Positions 23,801-36,369 are shown, counted from the first letter of the stretch. The stretch is 64,000 nt of DNA from Haliotis asinina (GCF_037392515.1 NC_090288.1:15656969-15720968); one strand, 5' to 3'. Notes: generated from the sequence alone by a model not told the origin. Program-made: numbers and translations.

Positions 23801-26800
23801 TAATGCTTGTTGTTACTGTTCAGCAAAACTATCACATGTTTTGCTTTCTTGAACCCACCTGGGTGTTTATTTTCTGGCATGGCTAAGGTTCAATCCGTCA
23901 ACATGTAAAATCAAAGCCTAGTTTCATCACAGCTATAGATTCATTCTTTCCAGCAACATCTTAAAATACTTTTTCCAGAGTCGTGTCATATGCCATCTAG
24001 GCCTTGTTTAAGCTAAGATCCCAATATCTGCCATCTCAATCATCAATTCCTTCAACTTCTCCTCATCTTTGAACCAACCCCTTATGGTGCTTGATGGACG
24101 TCTGTGCTTTGACGACACTGGCCTGTAACTCTCCATTAATAACTCTCTAGATGAAGGCTAATTTCTCTGCAACTATGTAAGTTTGTTGTTTGTTCTTCCT
24201 AGATGCCATGATGAAAATGATTTTAGCACTCACTTTCCTTCTTTGAATGTGTCAATAGTTTGATTTAACACCATACACGCACAAAAAACGGATATATACC
24301 GGCAAAAATAATTAGGGATATATGTCAATTTTGAAATTATGAATAATGATCTATCTGCTCATTCACACACTGATTGAATATGAATCATAAAAACACTGAT
24401 ATCGTTAACATGTTTTGTCCAGTATATATATCATATACATACGAGGGAATGGATATACACACAAATGAACCTATATACATACACGTTAATGGACATACAG
24501 AGGTGTGAACAGATATATACATACGTGGATTGAACTTATCCTGACAGTTGAAGTAGCCGCCATGGCGACATGTGCAGTTGATTCCCCAGGCGTCATTGAT
24601 GACCACGTTTTCCTTCACAGGGCTGCCACACAGAATGTATATAATACATGATACACATAATTTTACGTGACACAGAAATGCGATACCAAGATAGTGTTCA
24701 GTGGCACAAAAGCCCAGATGGAGAGTGATTGAGTGACTAACCTGTCATTGTACATCCACGCGAAGAACTCCTTCGACTGCCAGTAGGTGTCTGTAGCCTC
24801 CCAGTCTCCATCAGAGTGTATCATGTCGGGCAAATACGTGTTCACAATATGGTACAACTCTGGCAGCGTCTTTTTCTGAATAAGCAATACCATATTGTAA
24901 ACATTAAACATAACACATCAAACAAGATTTCTTTCTTTGAGAGTTTGTCCAAATCTTTTCCTGGTATTAATCATTATAGATATAAATCAACATGTTCAAG
25001 TGCTATCATGCAACACACATGCACTGGGTATTTGTCAAGCACAGTATTTCAAAATTTTCTTCCATAAGTTTTATCAGCTATTGTCTTGACTGTGTCTTGG
25101 CTGTGTAACATTTTGTTTGAGGAAAATGCACACGTTATGACCTGTGATGAGAGGTCAAATCTGATTGATCACTGCACGTTATAAAGGGACTTAACTCTGG
25201 CTGACCATTGCACAGACACCAACTGTGAAATGCCAAACTAGCAGCAAGTGTTGGAAATCAATTCTTATAGTCACACATTTGACTTCAGTAAGATCCATGC
25301 TCAAACAAAATGGCAACAGAGTTAGACTTCATCCTTAAAAGTATGCAGTCCCCTTGGCATCAAGCCTTTTGTGAAGGAATAGATATAAAATTATCTCAAG
25401 ACAACCGCAGAGAAGAGGTTCTTTTCACCAGATATTGTGGTACTTTTGCATGTCTCAAAATATTTATAAAGATATTTCTGCAAATTGCACTGTGTCTAAT
25501 CATCTAGATAATGTGGCTGCATTGCCAAAAGTATGTATATAAACGTAAAGCTAAGAAGGAATCTCAATATTGACATCTCATTGACAGACTCAAGGAATAT
25601 TGTTAGCAAAGATGTTCAGAATGTCATTCTTTATTATTTTAAATCATGTGGCAGCTCTACTACTTTATAAAAGTTTAGAAACATAGCAAATCTTCATGAT
25701 CGGCAAAGTGTAAATGAGCCTAGTTGCCCAAACACCTGTTAATCAATCATCCATGAACAAGCTTTACACCAACTTTGACACATTGATATGGACTATGAGG
25801 TTGTGCCAAGCCTATAAGGATGATATCCCCACTTTTCACTGGTACACCATAATTGCTTCTGAAGATATCAGCTGTTTATTTACCAAACTTTATTTACAAA
25901 TATGACCTTGACAATGGCCTTAACAATGACCTTGACAATGGCCTGGACTATGACCTTGATATGTCCCTACCAAATAATGATCAATATGTCCAGATATACT
26001 CAAGGAATGATAATAAACATTGCTCCACCACTCATTACAGTGACAAGAACTCACAGTTACAAAGTTGTTGGTGGTGAAGTTATTGGCTTGGTCTTGGAGC
26101 CACATAGGGTTGAACCACTCGAACAGAGAATGATACAGGCCAAGTTTTAGGTCAGTCTTGTTTCTCAGCGCAGTGGTAAGCTCCCCTGTAGACGTGGGAA
26201 ATATGTTGTATATATGTACAGCAATCAACAATCTCATAACTAAACAATTCTGTTAAACATTACATGTTGGGGAGTAAGTGAGTGAAAGCTTCTTGCCACA
26301 GCAAGCCATATCCCACACTGTATGGCCATTGTTCACCGTCCTGTGTGTTTCATGCAAAACGTATCTGCCGAAGCACGTAGAATTACTGTATGTTTGAAAG
26401 GACTTGCTACTGGGTCAGGGAGCAGTTTGTTTATTTGTAATGAAATTCGTAGATGTGATGAGCAAACACTTTAACCATTTGGCTATGCCACCACATTCTT
26501 TTCATAAAAGCATATTCTCTTACATATCATGGTTGTCTGTTTTCAATCATCAAATATAGACAAGTAAAGAAATACATATATATACACAGAAAAGTCTACA
26601 TTGTCAATAAACATTTCAAAAATGTTTTATACACAATAAACTCATAAGAAATGATGATTTTGTTGTGCATATTAACACATGTGTCACCATGGATACCATC
26701 ATAATCAACATGAACAGAAGTCAAAGGTATCAAAGGGCAATAGGTCAAGGACACCTACCAACAATATCTCTCCCTGGTCCAACATCGCCAGAGTTCCAGT

Positions 26801-29800
26801 TCCAAGACACATTAGATGGCCACATGGTGAACCCATCATGGTGCTTTGTGGTAAACACAATGTATCTGGAACATAACAAAGCATATATGCAATTTTGATG
26901 ATGTCATAAAACATTTGATCATGATGTTAAAAAATGATTGATCATGATGATGTAATAAAATAATTGATCATGATGATTTCATTTCTATTTGATCATGATG
27001 CAATAATTATTTGATCATCATGATGTGATAAAATATTTGATCATGATTTACCAGCAATAAATACTTGATCATGATGAAGTGATAAATATCTGAGAATAAT
27101 TTTATAGTAGAAAGACACATTTGAGAATTTAGAAACAATCAAACAATGTTTCACAACATGTTGTTACCCAGCGGTCAGAATAAACATGATAAACCAGTAG
27201 CTGACAGCATGAACATTGACTTTCATTGTCCAGCATTGTGACCCACCAACGGCATGGGTCTACAATAAACAGTGCAAGTAACTGTGTCTGGAGTTAAACA
27301 ATGGACCATCTGACCCAGGGTCAGCTGTCTTCTAACATGACCAAACTGGTTAACCGGATCAGGACGCTGTGATATGGCAAGGATGTAGCACAATCAACAT
27401 GCTCTCACACACCATATCCTGTTAAATTTATCACTTTCCCTCAACGTGAAAAGTTACCTTATTTTGTTTGTTTGCTTGCCATGTATGAGTAAATAAACAT
27501 TTAATGTCATCTCAGCAAGAATTCAGCCATATTGTTTGCTGTGCAACACCAAACACATCAACATTCTAGCCAGAGGATGTCTAAATGTGAATATTCAAAT
27601 CTGGACATGACAAACCAGTGGTGGATATTAAGACAACATCATGGTAAAATGACATGTAATGAATCAAGTCACCAAGTCTAAGATCAGGTGACAGCCCTTC
27701 ATGTTAGGATTCAATTCTTTTTTGGAATCTCCCATGTCTGTCATTGTTATACAATGTCTAGCCAGAGCTGACAAAATATTTATAAGGATCATAATGCAAT
27801 ACCAGTATATCTGTATATCGCAATATGCTTTTCATACAATGTGTACGTCAATATTTTTTTCTGAGAACTGGTATATTGAGTACAGAACATATATAAAGTT
27901 CTTGTGATTATCTTTATGATTAAAATTATAATCTACAATCTCTCTTTCACCACAAATATCTCCCTTCATCATTCAATGACAAAACAGCATACTGTAAAAC
28001 AATAAAATTGCCTCAAAAAGAAAGTGAACCCAATACAACCTGACTTTGAGATTGCTGTTATCAGAACCATAAATGTATGTTTGGGGACTAATGTTGAAAA
28101 TAGGATTGACATGCACAATTAGTGTCACTGAATGTCAAATGTTTCCAGTATGTCACAATACATGTACCTGAATCACTATGTATCTTAATCATGTCAGGAT
28201 GGAGTAAGAACATATATTACGCACCAGATATTTGGGTAAAATCAATCCTCAGCTGTAAGTGTTATTTGCACTGGGTTTTCTTTATCAGAGTCTATTTTAG
28301 CCTGTAGACACAATTTGTGGATAACAAATTCTCAGTGAACTGTTTGGGGCTTGCTTCAAATTACTTTCTTATTAGGCACAAACCTCCACAACCCTACTAT
28401 CCATTAACGTATTCTTAATCATCTAAATCGTGTTTAGTTACGTCAATCAGTTCATTGTAAGATGTTCTCTGTCTATCATGCTGTAACAATATTATTTTCT
28501 GTTGCTATCCTGGCCTGATAATCTGGAACAAACCAGATATAAATCTGTCCCAAGGACACTTTACACAATGTTATGGATATACCATGAAATGTTACCATAA
28601 ATCTGAAGCAGTTCTTGATAAATACTCTCTAATTTGACGCCTGTTACATTCTAGGAAATGTCTGTCAAATAATTAGCATAAGGACTTTAAAATTACTTTG
28701 TCTTGATTCTCATTATGGTCGGGTGAAAATAGGGGCATATATTTTCTCAAAATTTCCCTATATGGAAGCGGGAATTCTCACAAGAGATCTTCAAGCTAAT
28801 GACACTGTACATTATTAGGCCTTTATGTAACATTTACAACATAAATAAGCCAACTGCAATTTACTTCGCTCCTGAAGCTTGGAAAAGTTCTACCCAATCG
28901 TCCGCGTTGAAAAATTCTGCTGTAAACTGAGGGGCAAAGTCCCCATATGTAAAATCGTCCCTGTAGTTTTGCTGCATGAACTTCTCAACGTTAGGATCGC
29001 CATTCATCCACTGACTCCAAAACCACTCGGTGCTAAAACTTGGCACAGAATAAACTCCCCAGTGAATGAAGATTCCGAACTTTGATTCATCAAACCATTT
29101 CGGTAATGGTCTCGATTCCAGAGACTGCCAAGTTGGTTCATAACGTATATTTTCGATCAAACCGAAGGAAATTGCTAAGAGGAACAGAGAGGAGACGAAA
29201 CCCGTGTTGGACGCCATATTGTAATCATGTGATCGGCATTTGATAGTGGTCACGTGACTTTGTTTACCTTCCGTTTCCTAGCGTCCGAAAGGTCTTGATT
29301 TCGTAACAAACTTGAATGAGGATTGTTTCTGTCTTTTAAACAAACAGCAGACCCAGATCAGATCGAGGCGTGTGATTTCACATGGGTCATGAGTTTAACA
29401 CCAAAACGACGAAAATCTTCCATCTCGATTGGATTTCGGAATATGCATGTCTACGATGAATCTGCCTCGCAATTTCTGAACCACATTATTTTCCCTGCCT
29501 AGCCCTTACCTGCACTGTTAAACTTAAAGCCGAAAAAGGGACCAATGTCTAGCTATCCAATCTCCCAACTCACTGGGGCTTCTTTTCAGTTTTAATGTGT
29601 TTATTTGTCACCATCAAAGTTATGTATATTCCACTATATGCCACGTACAACATAAAATACGTTTTTGACATTTTATACTTTCAGTCTGACTAATCAAAGT
29701 GAGCTAGTGCTGTGGATCTGTGTCCGTCGTCCGTCCCTTTTGGAGCCCAAAGATAACATATCAAACGACTGCCATCAAAGAAAATTTGTTGTTGTTTTTT

Positions 29801-30357
29801 TCTGAAAGGAAAAAACAACAGCGTCATCCTTCAAGATAACCAATTCTGTTTTTTAGCAATGGACATAAATATTTCAAATGTTTTGTAGACATTCAAACCA
29901 CAAAATAAAAAGGTAGGTTTTGACAGTTTGAAATTCCAACTCAATCGTTTGCGGAAGGCCATGTAAGAATCACAACCAAAACGATCAAACTGTAATTAAT
30001 TTACTTCGCTCCCGAATCTTGGAAAAGTTCAACCCATTCGTCTGCGTTGAAAAATTCAGCTGTAAACTGAGAAGCAAAGTCTCCATATGTAAAGTCACTC
30101 CTGTAGTTTTGATGCATGAACTTCACAACCTTCGGGTCGCCGTTCACCAACTGATTCCAAAACCAGGCACCGGTAAAACTGGGCACTGAATAAACCCCCC
30201 AGTGGATGAAGATTCCGAACTTGGCTTTGTCAAACCAGTCTGGTAACGGCCTCGATTCCAGAGACTGCCATGTTGGTTCATACCGTATGTTTTCTATCAA
30301 ATCGACGGAAATAGCTAAGAGGAACAGCGAAGCGGCAAAACCTTTGCTGGACGCCAT
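20803..30357 (-). CDS. Alpha-L-fucosidase, GH29, complete gene (8 coding exons; alternative first exon)
   Basis: Hydrolase that removes alpha-L-fucose from glycoproteins and glycolipids, normally in lysosomes. Minus-strand exons join in phase: 28865-29217 (or 30005-30357), 26759-26865, 26061-26185, 24742-24875, 24525-24622, 21704-21836, 21359-21529 and 20803-21058. They give 458 residues, close to the family norm. Visible landmarks: a hydrophobic leader, [30 protein letters not shown] near residues 47-61, [13 protein letters not shown] in exon 2 and HSDGDW in exon 4. Asp217 of HSDGDW sits where the family nucleophile lies. [15 protein letters not shown] and [10 protein letters not shown] are in exon 7, and exon 8 holds the C-terminal beta domain ending in GLIN and TAG. 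The acid/base residue cannot be fixed by eye. A possible AATAAA (minus strand) lies at 20515-20520. FUCA1 versus FUCA2 type is unresolved. Confidence 0.95.
22671..22822 (-). repeat. SINE-1 copy in a fucosidase intron
   Basis: Inverted copy with gttttagcaatattccagca, ggaatcaaacccgggtcttc and aacgctttaaccactaggct; well preserved. Confidence 0.85.
23420..24209 (-). pseudogene. Pogo/Tigger-like (CENP-B family) transposase remnant
   Basis: Decayed DNA-transposase gene inside the fucosidase intron between exons 5 and 6. From a minus-strand ATG at 24209 it reads [20 protein letters not shown], the start of a CENP-B N-terminal helix-turn-helix. [20 protein letters not shown] follows in a shifted frame, as in the second DNA-binding domain. 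Further on come an [12 protein letters not shown] segment, [20 protein letters not shown] (the region of a catalytic Asp in DDE enzymes) and a degraded [12 protein letters not shown]. Many stops and frameshifts show that it is dead. No inverted ends were identified. Confidence 0.65.
24300..24435 (+). repeat. Dispersed repeat, copy 1 (pair at 37237-37375)
   Basis: The blocks ggatatatgtcaattttgaa, attatgaataatgatctatc and acatgttttgtccagtatat match the copy at 37.2 kb. Probably a nonautonomous transposon end. Confidence 0.55.
26450..26500 (-). repeat. SINE-1 head fragment
   Basis: Only the inverted A-box side survives (gatgagcaaacactttaacc, then atttggctatgccacc). Confidence 0.45.
26896..27090. 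repeat. Degenerate TGATCATGATG tandem repeat
   Basis: About seven units of roughly 28 bp, each containing ttgatcatgatg followed by a dgtnataaaa-like stretch. It begins about 30 bp upstream (in gene orientation) of fucosidase exon 2. Confidence 0.75.
27770..27940 (-). repeat. Dispersed AT-rich repeat, copy 2
   Basis: Inverted relative of 7905-8060: cttgtgattatctttatgat and gtatatcgcaatatgctttt recur in complement. It lies in fucosidase intron 1. Confidence 0.4.
28865..29217 (-). CDS. Fucosidase exon 1, proximal copy
   Basis: First coding exon adjoining the rest of the gene. It starts [17 protein letters not shown] (leader) and ends GCG-AA at a GTAAAT donor. A longer in-frame start exists 36 bp upstream, but the inner ATG is chosen because the hydrophobic leader starts there and because the distal copy begins at the same point. 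The last codon is completed by exon 2 to give AKYIVF. The exon is 353 bp, the same length as the distal copy. Confidence 0.9.
29249..29258. promoter_or_regulatory. CLEAR-type E box upstream of proximal exon 1
   Basis: GTCACGTGAC, a full 10-bp palindrome, 32 bp upstream of the ATG. In vertebrates TFEB/MiT factors bind this sequence (CLEAR element) in lysosomal gene promoters. That fits the enzyme; use in this animal is inferred. Confidence 0.6.
30005..30357 (-). CDS. Fucosidase exon 1, distal duplicate (alternative first exon or orphan)
   Basis: Second complete 353-bp exon 1, about 1.14 kb upstream of the first. It begins [17 protein letters not shown] and keeps [30 protein letters not shown] and the same phase-2 donor (GCGAA|GTAAAT). 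By eye about 22 of 118 residues differ from the proximal copy, with no stop or frameshift. No second exon 2 lies between the copies, so it either splices to the shared exon 2 as an alternative first exon or is an orphan of a partial gene duplication. Confidence 0.85.
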
Positions 30358-30393
30358 ATTGCAATATGTATATTTAATCGGCGCTTGATCGAT

Positions 30394-30403
30394 GTCACGT
30401 GAC
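30394..30403. promoter_or_regulatory. CLEAR-type E box upstream of distal exon 1
   Basis: The same GTCACGTGAC, 37 bp upstream of the distal ATG. The downstream-facing context (tttgtttacattccgtttcc) also matches the proximal promoter, so the promoter was duplicated together with the exon. Confidence 0.6.
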
Positions 30404-30419
30404 TTTGTTTACATTCCGT

Positions 30420-31025
30420 TTCCCGGCCTCCTCCTAGTGGGAAACAGAGCTGACAGCTCTGGGGTTATGTCCAAACCCAGGGTTGGGGTGCTAGACCAAC
30501 ACCGATATACCAGATCAAAACGAGGTGTGTGAATATACGCGTTCAGCCGAGAACTGACAGAACCAAATTCATCGATTTCAGAATGTGCATGGCTACACTA
30601 ACAAATATGAATGTTTACTCTATTCTTTTTAGTCCATCGCCATCATCTGTCAATCCACCAGTATCAAACACACAAACACTAAATATAAAACGCTTTCTTA
30701 AAACAGAAATCTGACATATGACCCCCGACTGTGAAGCATTTCGAGTCGGTGGTCATCTCAAATTTGTTATTTTTTTTAATCTTTAATTCTCACGTAGACA
30801 CGAAGACCTGTGATCAAAGCACCTTTCAAAATACCCACTATGCATAGTGTACACAAGAAAGAGAACTGTAGGTATATCAACTTCTCTGTTAAGAGGAGCC
30901 CAACGTTTTGAGTATATGCTTACTCGAGTCGATACTAGCCTATGTCACTTCTAAATTCCACTCAAAGACTTAAAATTGTGCATGTCATTTGCATTTATCC
31001 CTGAAGAGAAAAAAAACTAACAGAA
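30420..31025. other. Intergenic, no recognised feature
   Basis: Upstream flank of the distal fucosidase promoter. No repeat or exon was recognised before the LINE. Confidence 0.4.
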
Positions 31026-33495
31026 CATAGAACCGTTTTATTCGTTTTTAGGCCATCGGCCCATGTACATCTGTGAACATTAACATTGTGATATAGCATT
31101 AGTGACAAAGATTATGCACTGCGGAGAGACAAACAATGTTTAGCATATTTTGCTACATTGAGTATGGTTTGATGATCTTTACTACATACTAGTTGCTTAT
31201 ATGAGTAAGCCATAGGGTTATCGGAAAACAGAGATGGTATATATCTAGCCCTTACCAAATTATACATTGGGCACACAAATAAGAAGTGCATAACATCTTC
31301 AACTATCTTATCATTACAATACTTACAGAAACACAATCGTTTATCGATACCATACCTTCGTCCAATGGTTGTTTGAATAGGCAACTCATCTAATCGAAGC
31401 AAACAAAAGCATCTCCTCAACTCCCAGTTTCTAATATTCATGACATAATAATCTGTATCAAAGCATGATTTTAACTGGAGATAATGTTTTAACCTATAAG
31501 ATGTACTTATGTTATCAAACATCACTTGCACATTACACTCACATATGCGTTGCTTAAACAGCATTAAAAAACTATCCATATCGACAATATCCTGAAACCA
31601 CCACACATCACCAAATCCAAAGCTGAAAAGTAGCTGCCTTAGACCACTCGCCCATGTTGTCCTGCCAGATTCATCGAGTTGTTTCATTAAAGGATAACAC
31701 TGCCTGGGATATCTGCTATTATCCATCCTCAAAAGTTTGCACCAATACTTAACACATTTAACATGATAATCTATATACAATCGATGTCTACCACACTCTG
31801 CCAAAACAGCATTACTAGAATTATATTTGCTAACACCCAGCACAAACTTACAGAAATTAGAATGTAATTATTCTAACACTGAATATCTCTGAAATCCCCA
31901 GACTTCAGCACCATATAGCAACACAGGCTTAATTTTAATGTCGAATAGTTTAAATGCAATATTAGCTGGCAATCCCGGGAGCATAAAAAGTAACTTTTTG
32001 ATGAAAAACAGCGCCTTGTTGCCTTTGACAGCTAACGTGTCTACACACTTTGACAAGACAAAGTCAAAGACAATCTATTTGAAAACAAAATACCCAAATA
32101 ATTATAATACGTAGTAACCTTTATCTGAGAGCCACTAAAGAACCATTTTTCATAATGCCTTAATATACCACCATTTCTGAAAACCATGACTTCCGTTTTA
32201 TCTAAATTAACTTGAAGACCCCACTTATTGCAAAAACTATCAAGAATATCTATCTTCCGCTATCTTCCAATGACACTGTCATCAACTAAACACAAATCAT
32301 CCGCATATAGTAATAATAATATTTCCATAAACTCTTGGCCAACCGATGTACCTCTTAGAGTGGATGATTCTATCATATTCTGAAGTTCTAACATAAACAT
32401 GGAAAATAACATTGGAATAATACACCCTTGACGAACACCACTTAATGAATCAAAGAACTCCGACACTGTAGTGTTAGAGAGTTTAACGGCACACTGAATT
32501 TTAGAATACATGTTCTTTAACAAAACAAGTATACGACCACGAACACCATTCTTAATTATGGAGTACCAAAGAAGTTTCCTGTTAATAGAGTCAAAAGCCT
32601 TTTTGAAATCTACAAAAATGCTATAAAATCTCATGCTCTTCTTAGATAGATATTTTTGAACCAAACATTATAGAGTAAAGATATTATCTACAGTAGAGTA
32701 TCCGCGTGTAAATCCAGCTTGTGCTTCTGGGATCTTCTCATACAAATCGGCAAACTGAGCTAATCTGTCATTCATAACCGCAGTCAAACATTTTCCTAGC
32801 GTGTCTATCAAGGATATACCTCTATAATGATTAACATCTTCCACACTTCCCTTCTTATGTAAAGGTGTAATAATACTTTTAGCCCACGTAGAAGGAAACA
32901 CTCCCGTACGCATGATACAATTAAATAATACTGTCAAATATGGAACTAAAGTACTACAACATTTCATAATTATTTCTGGCGGTAGACCATCTTGTCCAGG
33001 TGCAGTCCCGCACTTTAGCCTGTTTATGGCATTATATACTTCACTCTCTGATATATCTGAGTTCAAAATGCTCTTTAAGGTTACATCTTGACAGAAGTTA
33101 CAGTTCTCCTCAGTGTGGTTGCATTCATATAAAGTTGCAGACTCCATATTATCAGGGTCCACTTGAATATCCGTCAGATTAAGAACTCGTTTAAAGTACT
33201 CAGTCAACTCCTCCGGGGGGATATTATCTCTATTTGTCTTATCCTTTGTCTGAGTTGATGATTTGAGCTTTCTCCAAAATAATTTACCGTTATTACTGGT
33301 GGCCACGAGATCATTTACAGAGGCATCTTCATATACACTTTTCTTGTTTCTGCACACACGTCGGTATTCATTTCTAACGTGTTGGTATTCTTTAAGAGTT
33401 TTTTTATCCCTCGTTCTTCTGGAAATATCCAACGTCTTGAACTTTTTCTGTTTTAACGCAGTACTCGCATCGTCATACCATTTGTTGTTATTTTA
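31025..33495 (-). mobile_element. 5'-truncated non-LTR retrotransposon (LINE)
   Basis: Minus-strand element of about 2.5 kb. The endonuclease part is missing, and the open sequence starts near 33490 (NNKWYDDASTALKQKK). The reverse transcriptase and the C-terminal cysteine motif remain. The 3' end is near 31030, without a clear poly-A. It is a different family from the LINE at 53-59 kb: it has no RNase H and a different C-terminus. Confidence 0.85.
31112..33432 (-). pseudogene. LINE reverse transcriptase, interrupted
   Basis: Polymerase that would copy the LINE RNA at a nicked target. The N-terminal part (33432-32668) carries GTAPGQDGLPPEIIMKC, YRGISLIDTLGKCL and AQAGFTRGYSTVDNIF (RT blocks 1-3). 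After one in-frame stop at about 32668, the same frame continues with FVDFKKAFDSINRKLLW and SGVRQGC, and then LLYADDLCLVDDS, the catalytic YADD, to 32260. A frameshift leads to the thumb and C-terminal part (32056-31112, with one more stop), which ends in CFCKYC...HFLFVCP, a zinc-binding-type motif common at LINE C-termini. It is not functional as it stands. Confidence 0.88.
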
Positions 33496-33499
33496 TTTG

Positions 33500-35330
33500 T
33501 AACAGAACATAAACGTTTCTGAGTGTTGTCATAGGGGATATTCTTCAAATACATGCATTTAGTATGCATTCACAAATACAGGCCTGCTGAACAATTGTTA
33601 AAAAAGACTGTCACTGAAATGGCAACTTAGGTGTTTCCGGGTGGTTATAGCTTTTGATGCCATGCAAGATTCGGGGAGATGTCACTTACACAAGTGTGAT
33701 TCATCTCATTGGTAATCTGAGGAGATATTTGCACGTGCCCATAGTTCAGCGGGATCCGACCCCGCCAACTTATATGTTTGTTCTTCGAATGCGAATGTCA
33801 AAGACGTACCCAACGCTGTGATTAGGATCTTCAAAAAATGGCCCGGGTTTCAACTGTATGAGAAATTAGTTGGATGAGGGTGGCTATTAAGACTGTAAAG
33901 GCTCACGGGTAGCTTGGGTTAACGGAGTAATAATAATCAGACTGTATTGTTAGCATATTCTATTTAATTTGGTTTTTGTTTGTTCTTTGGGGTTTTGGGG
34001 GGAGGGAAGGGTGTGGTTTCTTTTGTTGGGGGGGGGGGGTAGTTTTGTTTTGTTTGGGTATTTTTGTTTTGTTTTGTTTTTTTGGTGTTGGGGTTTTTTT
34101 GGGGTTTTTTTGTGTGTTTTTTTTTTAGTGTGTTTTTTTGTGCGTGTTGTTTTCTTTTGTGTTTGTTGTTGTTGTTCTTCTTCTTCTTCTTCTTATTCTT
34201 CTTCTTCTTCTTCTTCTTGGACCTGAGAGTGATTATGAGTTAATGAATCCGTTTGTGGTGGGAATAGTTGCATGAAGTAACTTAGGGGCTGGGGAGTCCG
34301 TGGGTACGTGCGTGTAGGTCGAAGAAATGAGTGTATTATATATGCTATATGTATATCTTGTGTTTTACGTTGTAATATCGTGTCTCATAGACCTGAGGGC
34401 CGAATGCTGTTTAATAATCTACCTTTTAATGATTTTATGAGCATGTGACACGTAAATAATATATATTTCTCTTCTTCTTCCTCATCCCCCTCCTCATCCT
34501 CATCATCATCAGCAGCAGCAGCAGCATCTTCTTCTTCTTCGTTAGCTTACGCGTGAGTGATATACCCTGACAAAAAATAAAACGGGTTTCTTCGGGGTGT
34601 CCTCTTCCTGCCGGCAGGTATTGTTTGCAGATTAAAACCAGTGGGCCACACGTATGCCGGCAAATAAGAAGAAACGGTGACGTTTATCACATTTATTTCA
34701 TTTATTTATTGAATATAATACACGCAAATACAATATGAATCATTTGACAAATATCTTGACATTTTTTATTTAACTGCAATATATGTAACCACAACAAATA
34801 AACAGCCTTTCTTACAGCATCTCCAGTGGACAGTTTGGTTCCTTCTTGATATTCTCCCTAAACTTATATCCGTTGAATATACACTAAATTCTGACCACCC
34901 CAGAAATTGGTAACAAATCGAACACGTACCTCTGCCATTGTAGAATGATTTGTCGTAAAGTAATTTGCTGTTTTACAACCACCATGCCTCGTCATATCTT
35001 ATTACTTCTAATGACTTATTTCTCAAATCATGAATTTGGTGGAAACTTACTGGAACAGACCATAAGTCTGCAAGGCCTAGGCTGTTAATACTAAGGCATA
35101 AGGGGTAGCCAAGTGGCTGAGTGAGTCTCTGTTTATCATATAGTCAGAGGACCGCTAAGGACGCCTTGTGCAATGAGTGGTTTTGTAGGCAAACTCACCC
35201 GGTTGTTCAATCTTCACCTGTGGACTGGACATTGTACTTGTTTGTGCGACATGAGCGCTTGCCCGCTAGCCCGTGACTACTTTCGTTTTGGTTTAGCTAG
35301 TGATTACGTTTTCTGCTTAGTCAGACTGCC
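33500..35330. other. Low-complexity intergenic region
   Basis: No gene seen. It holds T/G-rich low-complexity DNA (33960-34160), a (TTC)n tract (34172-34220) and mixed TCC, ATC, AGC and TTC triplets (34470-34540). Confidence 0.6.
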
Positions 35331-35529
35331 TTGCCAACTTGTCTAGCTAGTAAAGCCAACTTGTCTATCTGGTAAAGCCAACTTGTGTATCTAGTAAAGC
35401 CAACTTGTGTATCTAGTAAAGCCAACTTGTGTATCTAGTAAAGCCAACTTGTCTATCTAGTAAAGCCAACTTGTCTATCTAGTAAAGCCAACTTGTCTAT
35501 CTAGTAAAGCCAACTTGTCTATCTAGTAA
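35331..35529. repeat. 22-bp minisatellite, 9 copies
   Basis: Head-to-tail units aagccaacttgtctatctag plus ta, with only t/g and a/g variants. There are no spacers, so it is not a CRISPR-like array. Confidence 0.95.
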
Positions 35530-36084
35530 TCTATAACATACAAACCCTCAGAAGACACACAAACAATGAGTCTTTTTTTATTACTATTATTTTTTGTCAG
35601 CCTTTTTGCATGAATATATACAGAATCAACAAAAATATACACAACAATTACACGCACAAATAAATGCTGATGATAATTAATACAATGTTACGGAGGTTAA
35701 AGTAGTGGTTGTCGCATGCATGGTGATTATTCCAAAACATTTGATGAATTACTATCACGAATGCTAGATGGTGTGAAGGACTGTCGAGCTCTGTGTGTTG
35801 TAAGTGAAGGTAACTGAAGGCGTCCAGATAGCAGTAGTTCAACATGGTGAGATAAAATATTGGCACTGTGAATTCTAATTTTAGTTGCCTGTTGATAATC
35901 TGGCGCTTATAAATAAAGGGTATATATTCAAAAGACAACCCAGTAATGTTGCTGGCAGAATTAACAAGTTTGAAAAGTTCGTTTTTGTTGCTTGTTGTCA
36001 GCTGGCTATTTTTCTAGGGTACGATTCTCTTTGATGTGGTATGGTGTCCCCATATTATTTGTTAGACATCGCTGCCTTAACCGG

Positions 36085-36262
36085 AAGAGTGAGCGAGTTT
36101 AGTTTTACACCGCACTCAGCAATGTTAATGCACTATTGCTGTGGTCTGTAAATAATTAGATTTGGACCCAGTAAACCAATGATTAGCATATAAGCATCAG
36201 TCTACGGAAATGGAATACGAGGACGTATGTCAACCAAGTATTGGTTGCTGGAGATCACGTGT
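36085..36262 (-). repeat. SINE-2 copy
   Basis: Inverted copy: the tail ttacaccgcactcagcaatg is followed by gtctgtaaataattagattt and agcatcagtctacggaaatg. Confidence 0.75.
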
Positions 36263-36366
36263 AACTCGGACTCTCACAGGTCACTGTCAGTATAGATAGA
36301 TCTGTACATTTGTGTTGGATCATAAATAATGTCAACTACTATATAGACATACGCCGTCGGAAATAC

Positions 36367-36369
<3 letters not shown>

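Noticed and set aside
29215..29253. Longer fucosidase start ([12 protein letters not shown] extension) at 29253
   Set aside because: It would bury the hydrophobic leader, overlap the GTCACGTGAC box, and is not shared by the distal exon copy.
35331..35529. CRISPR-like array
   Set aside because: Units are head to tail without unique spacers, and this is a eukaryotic genome.
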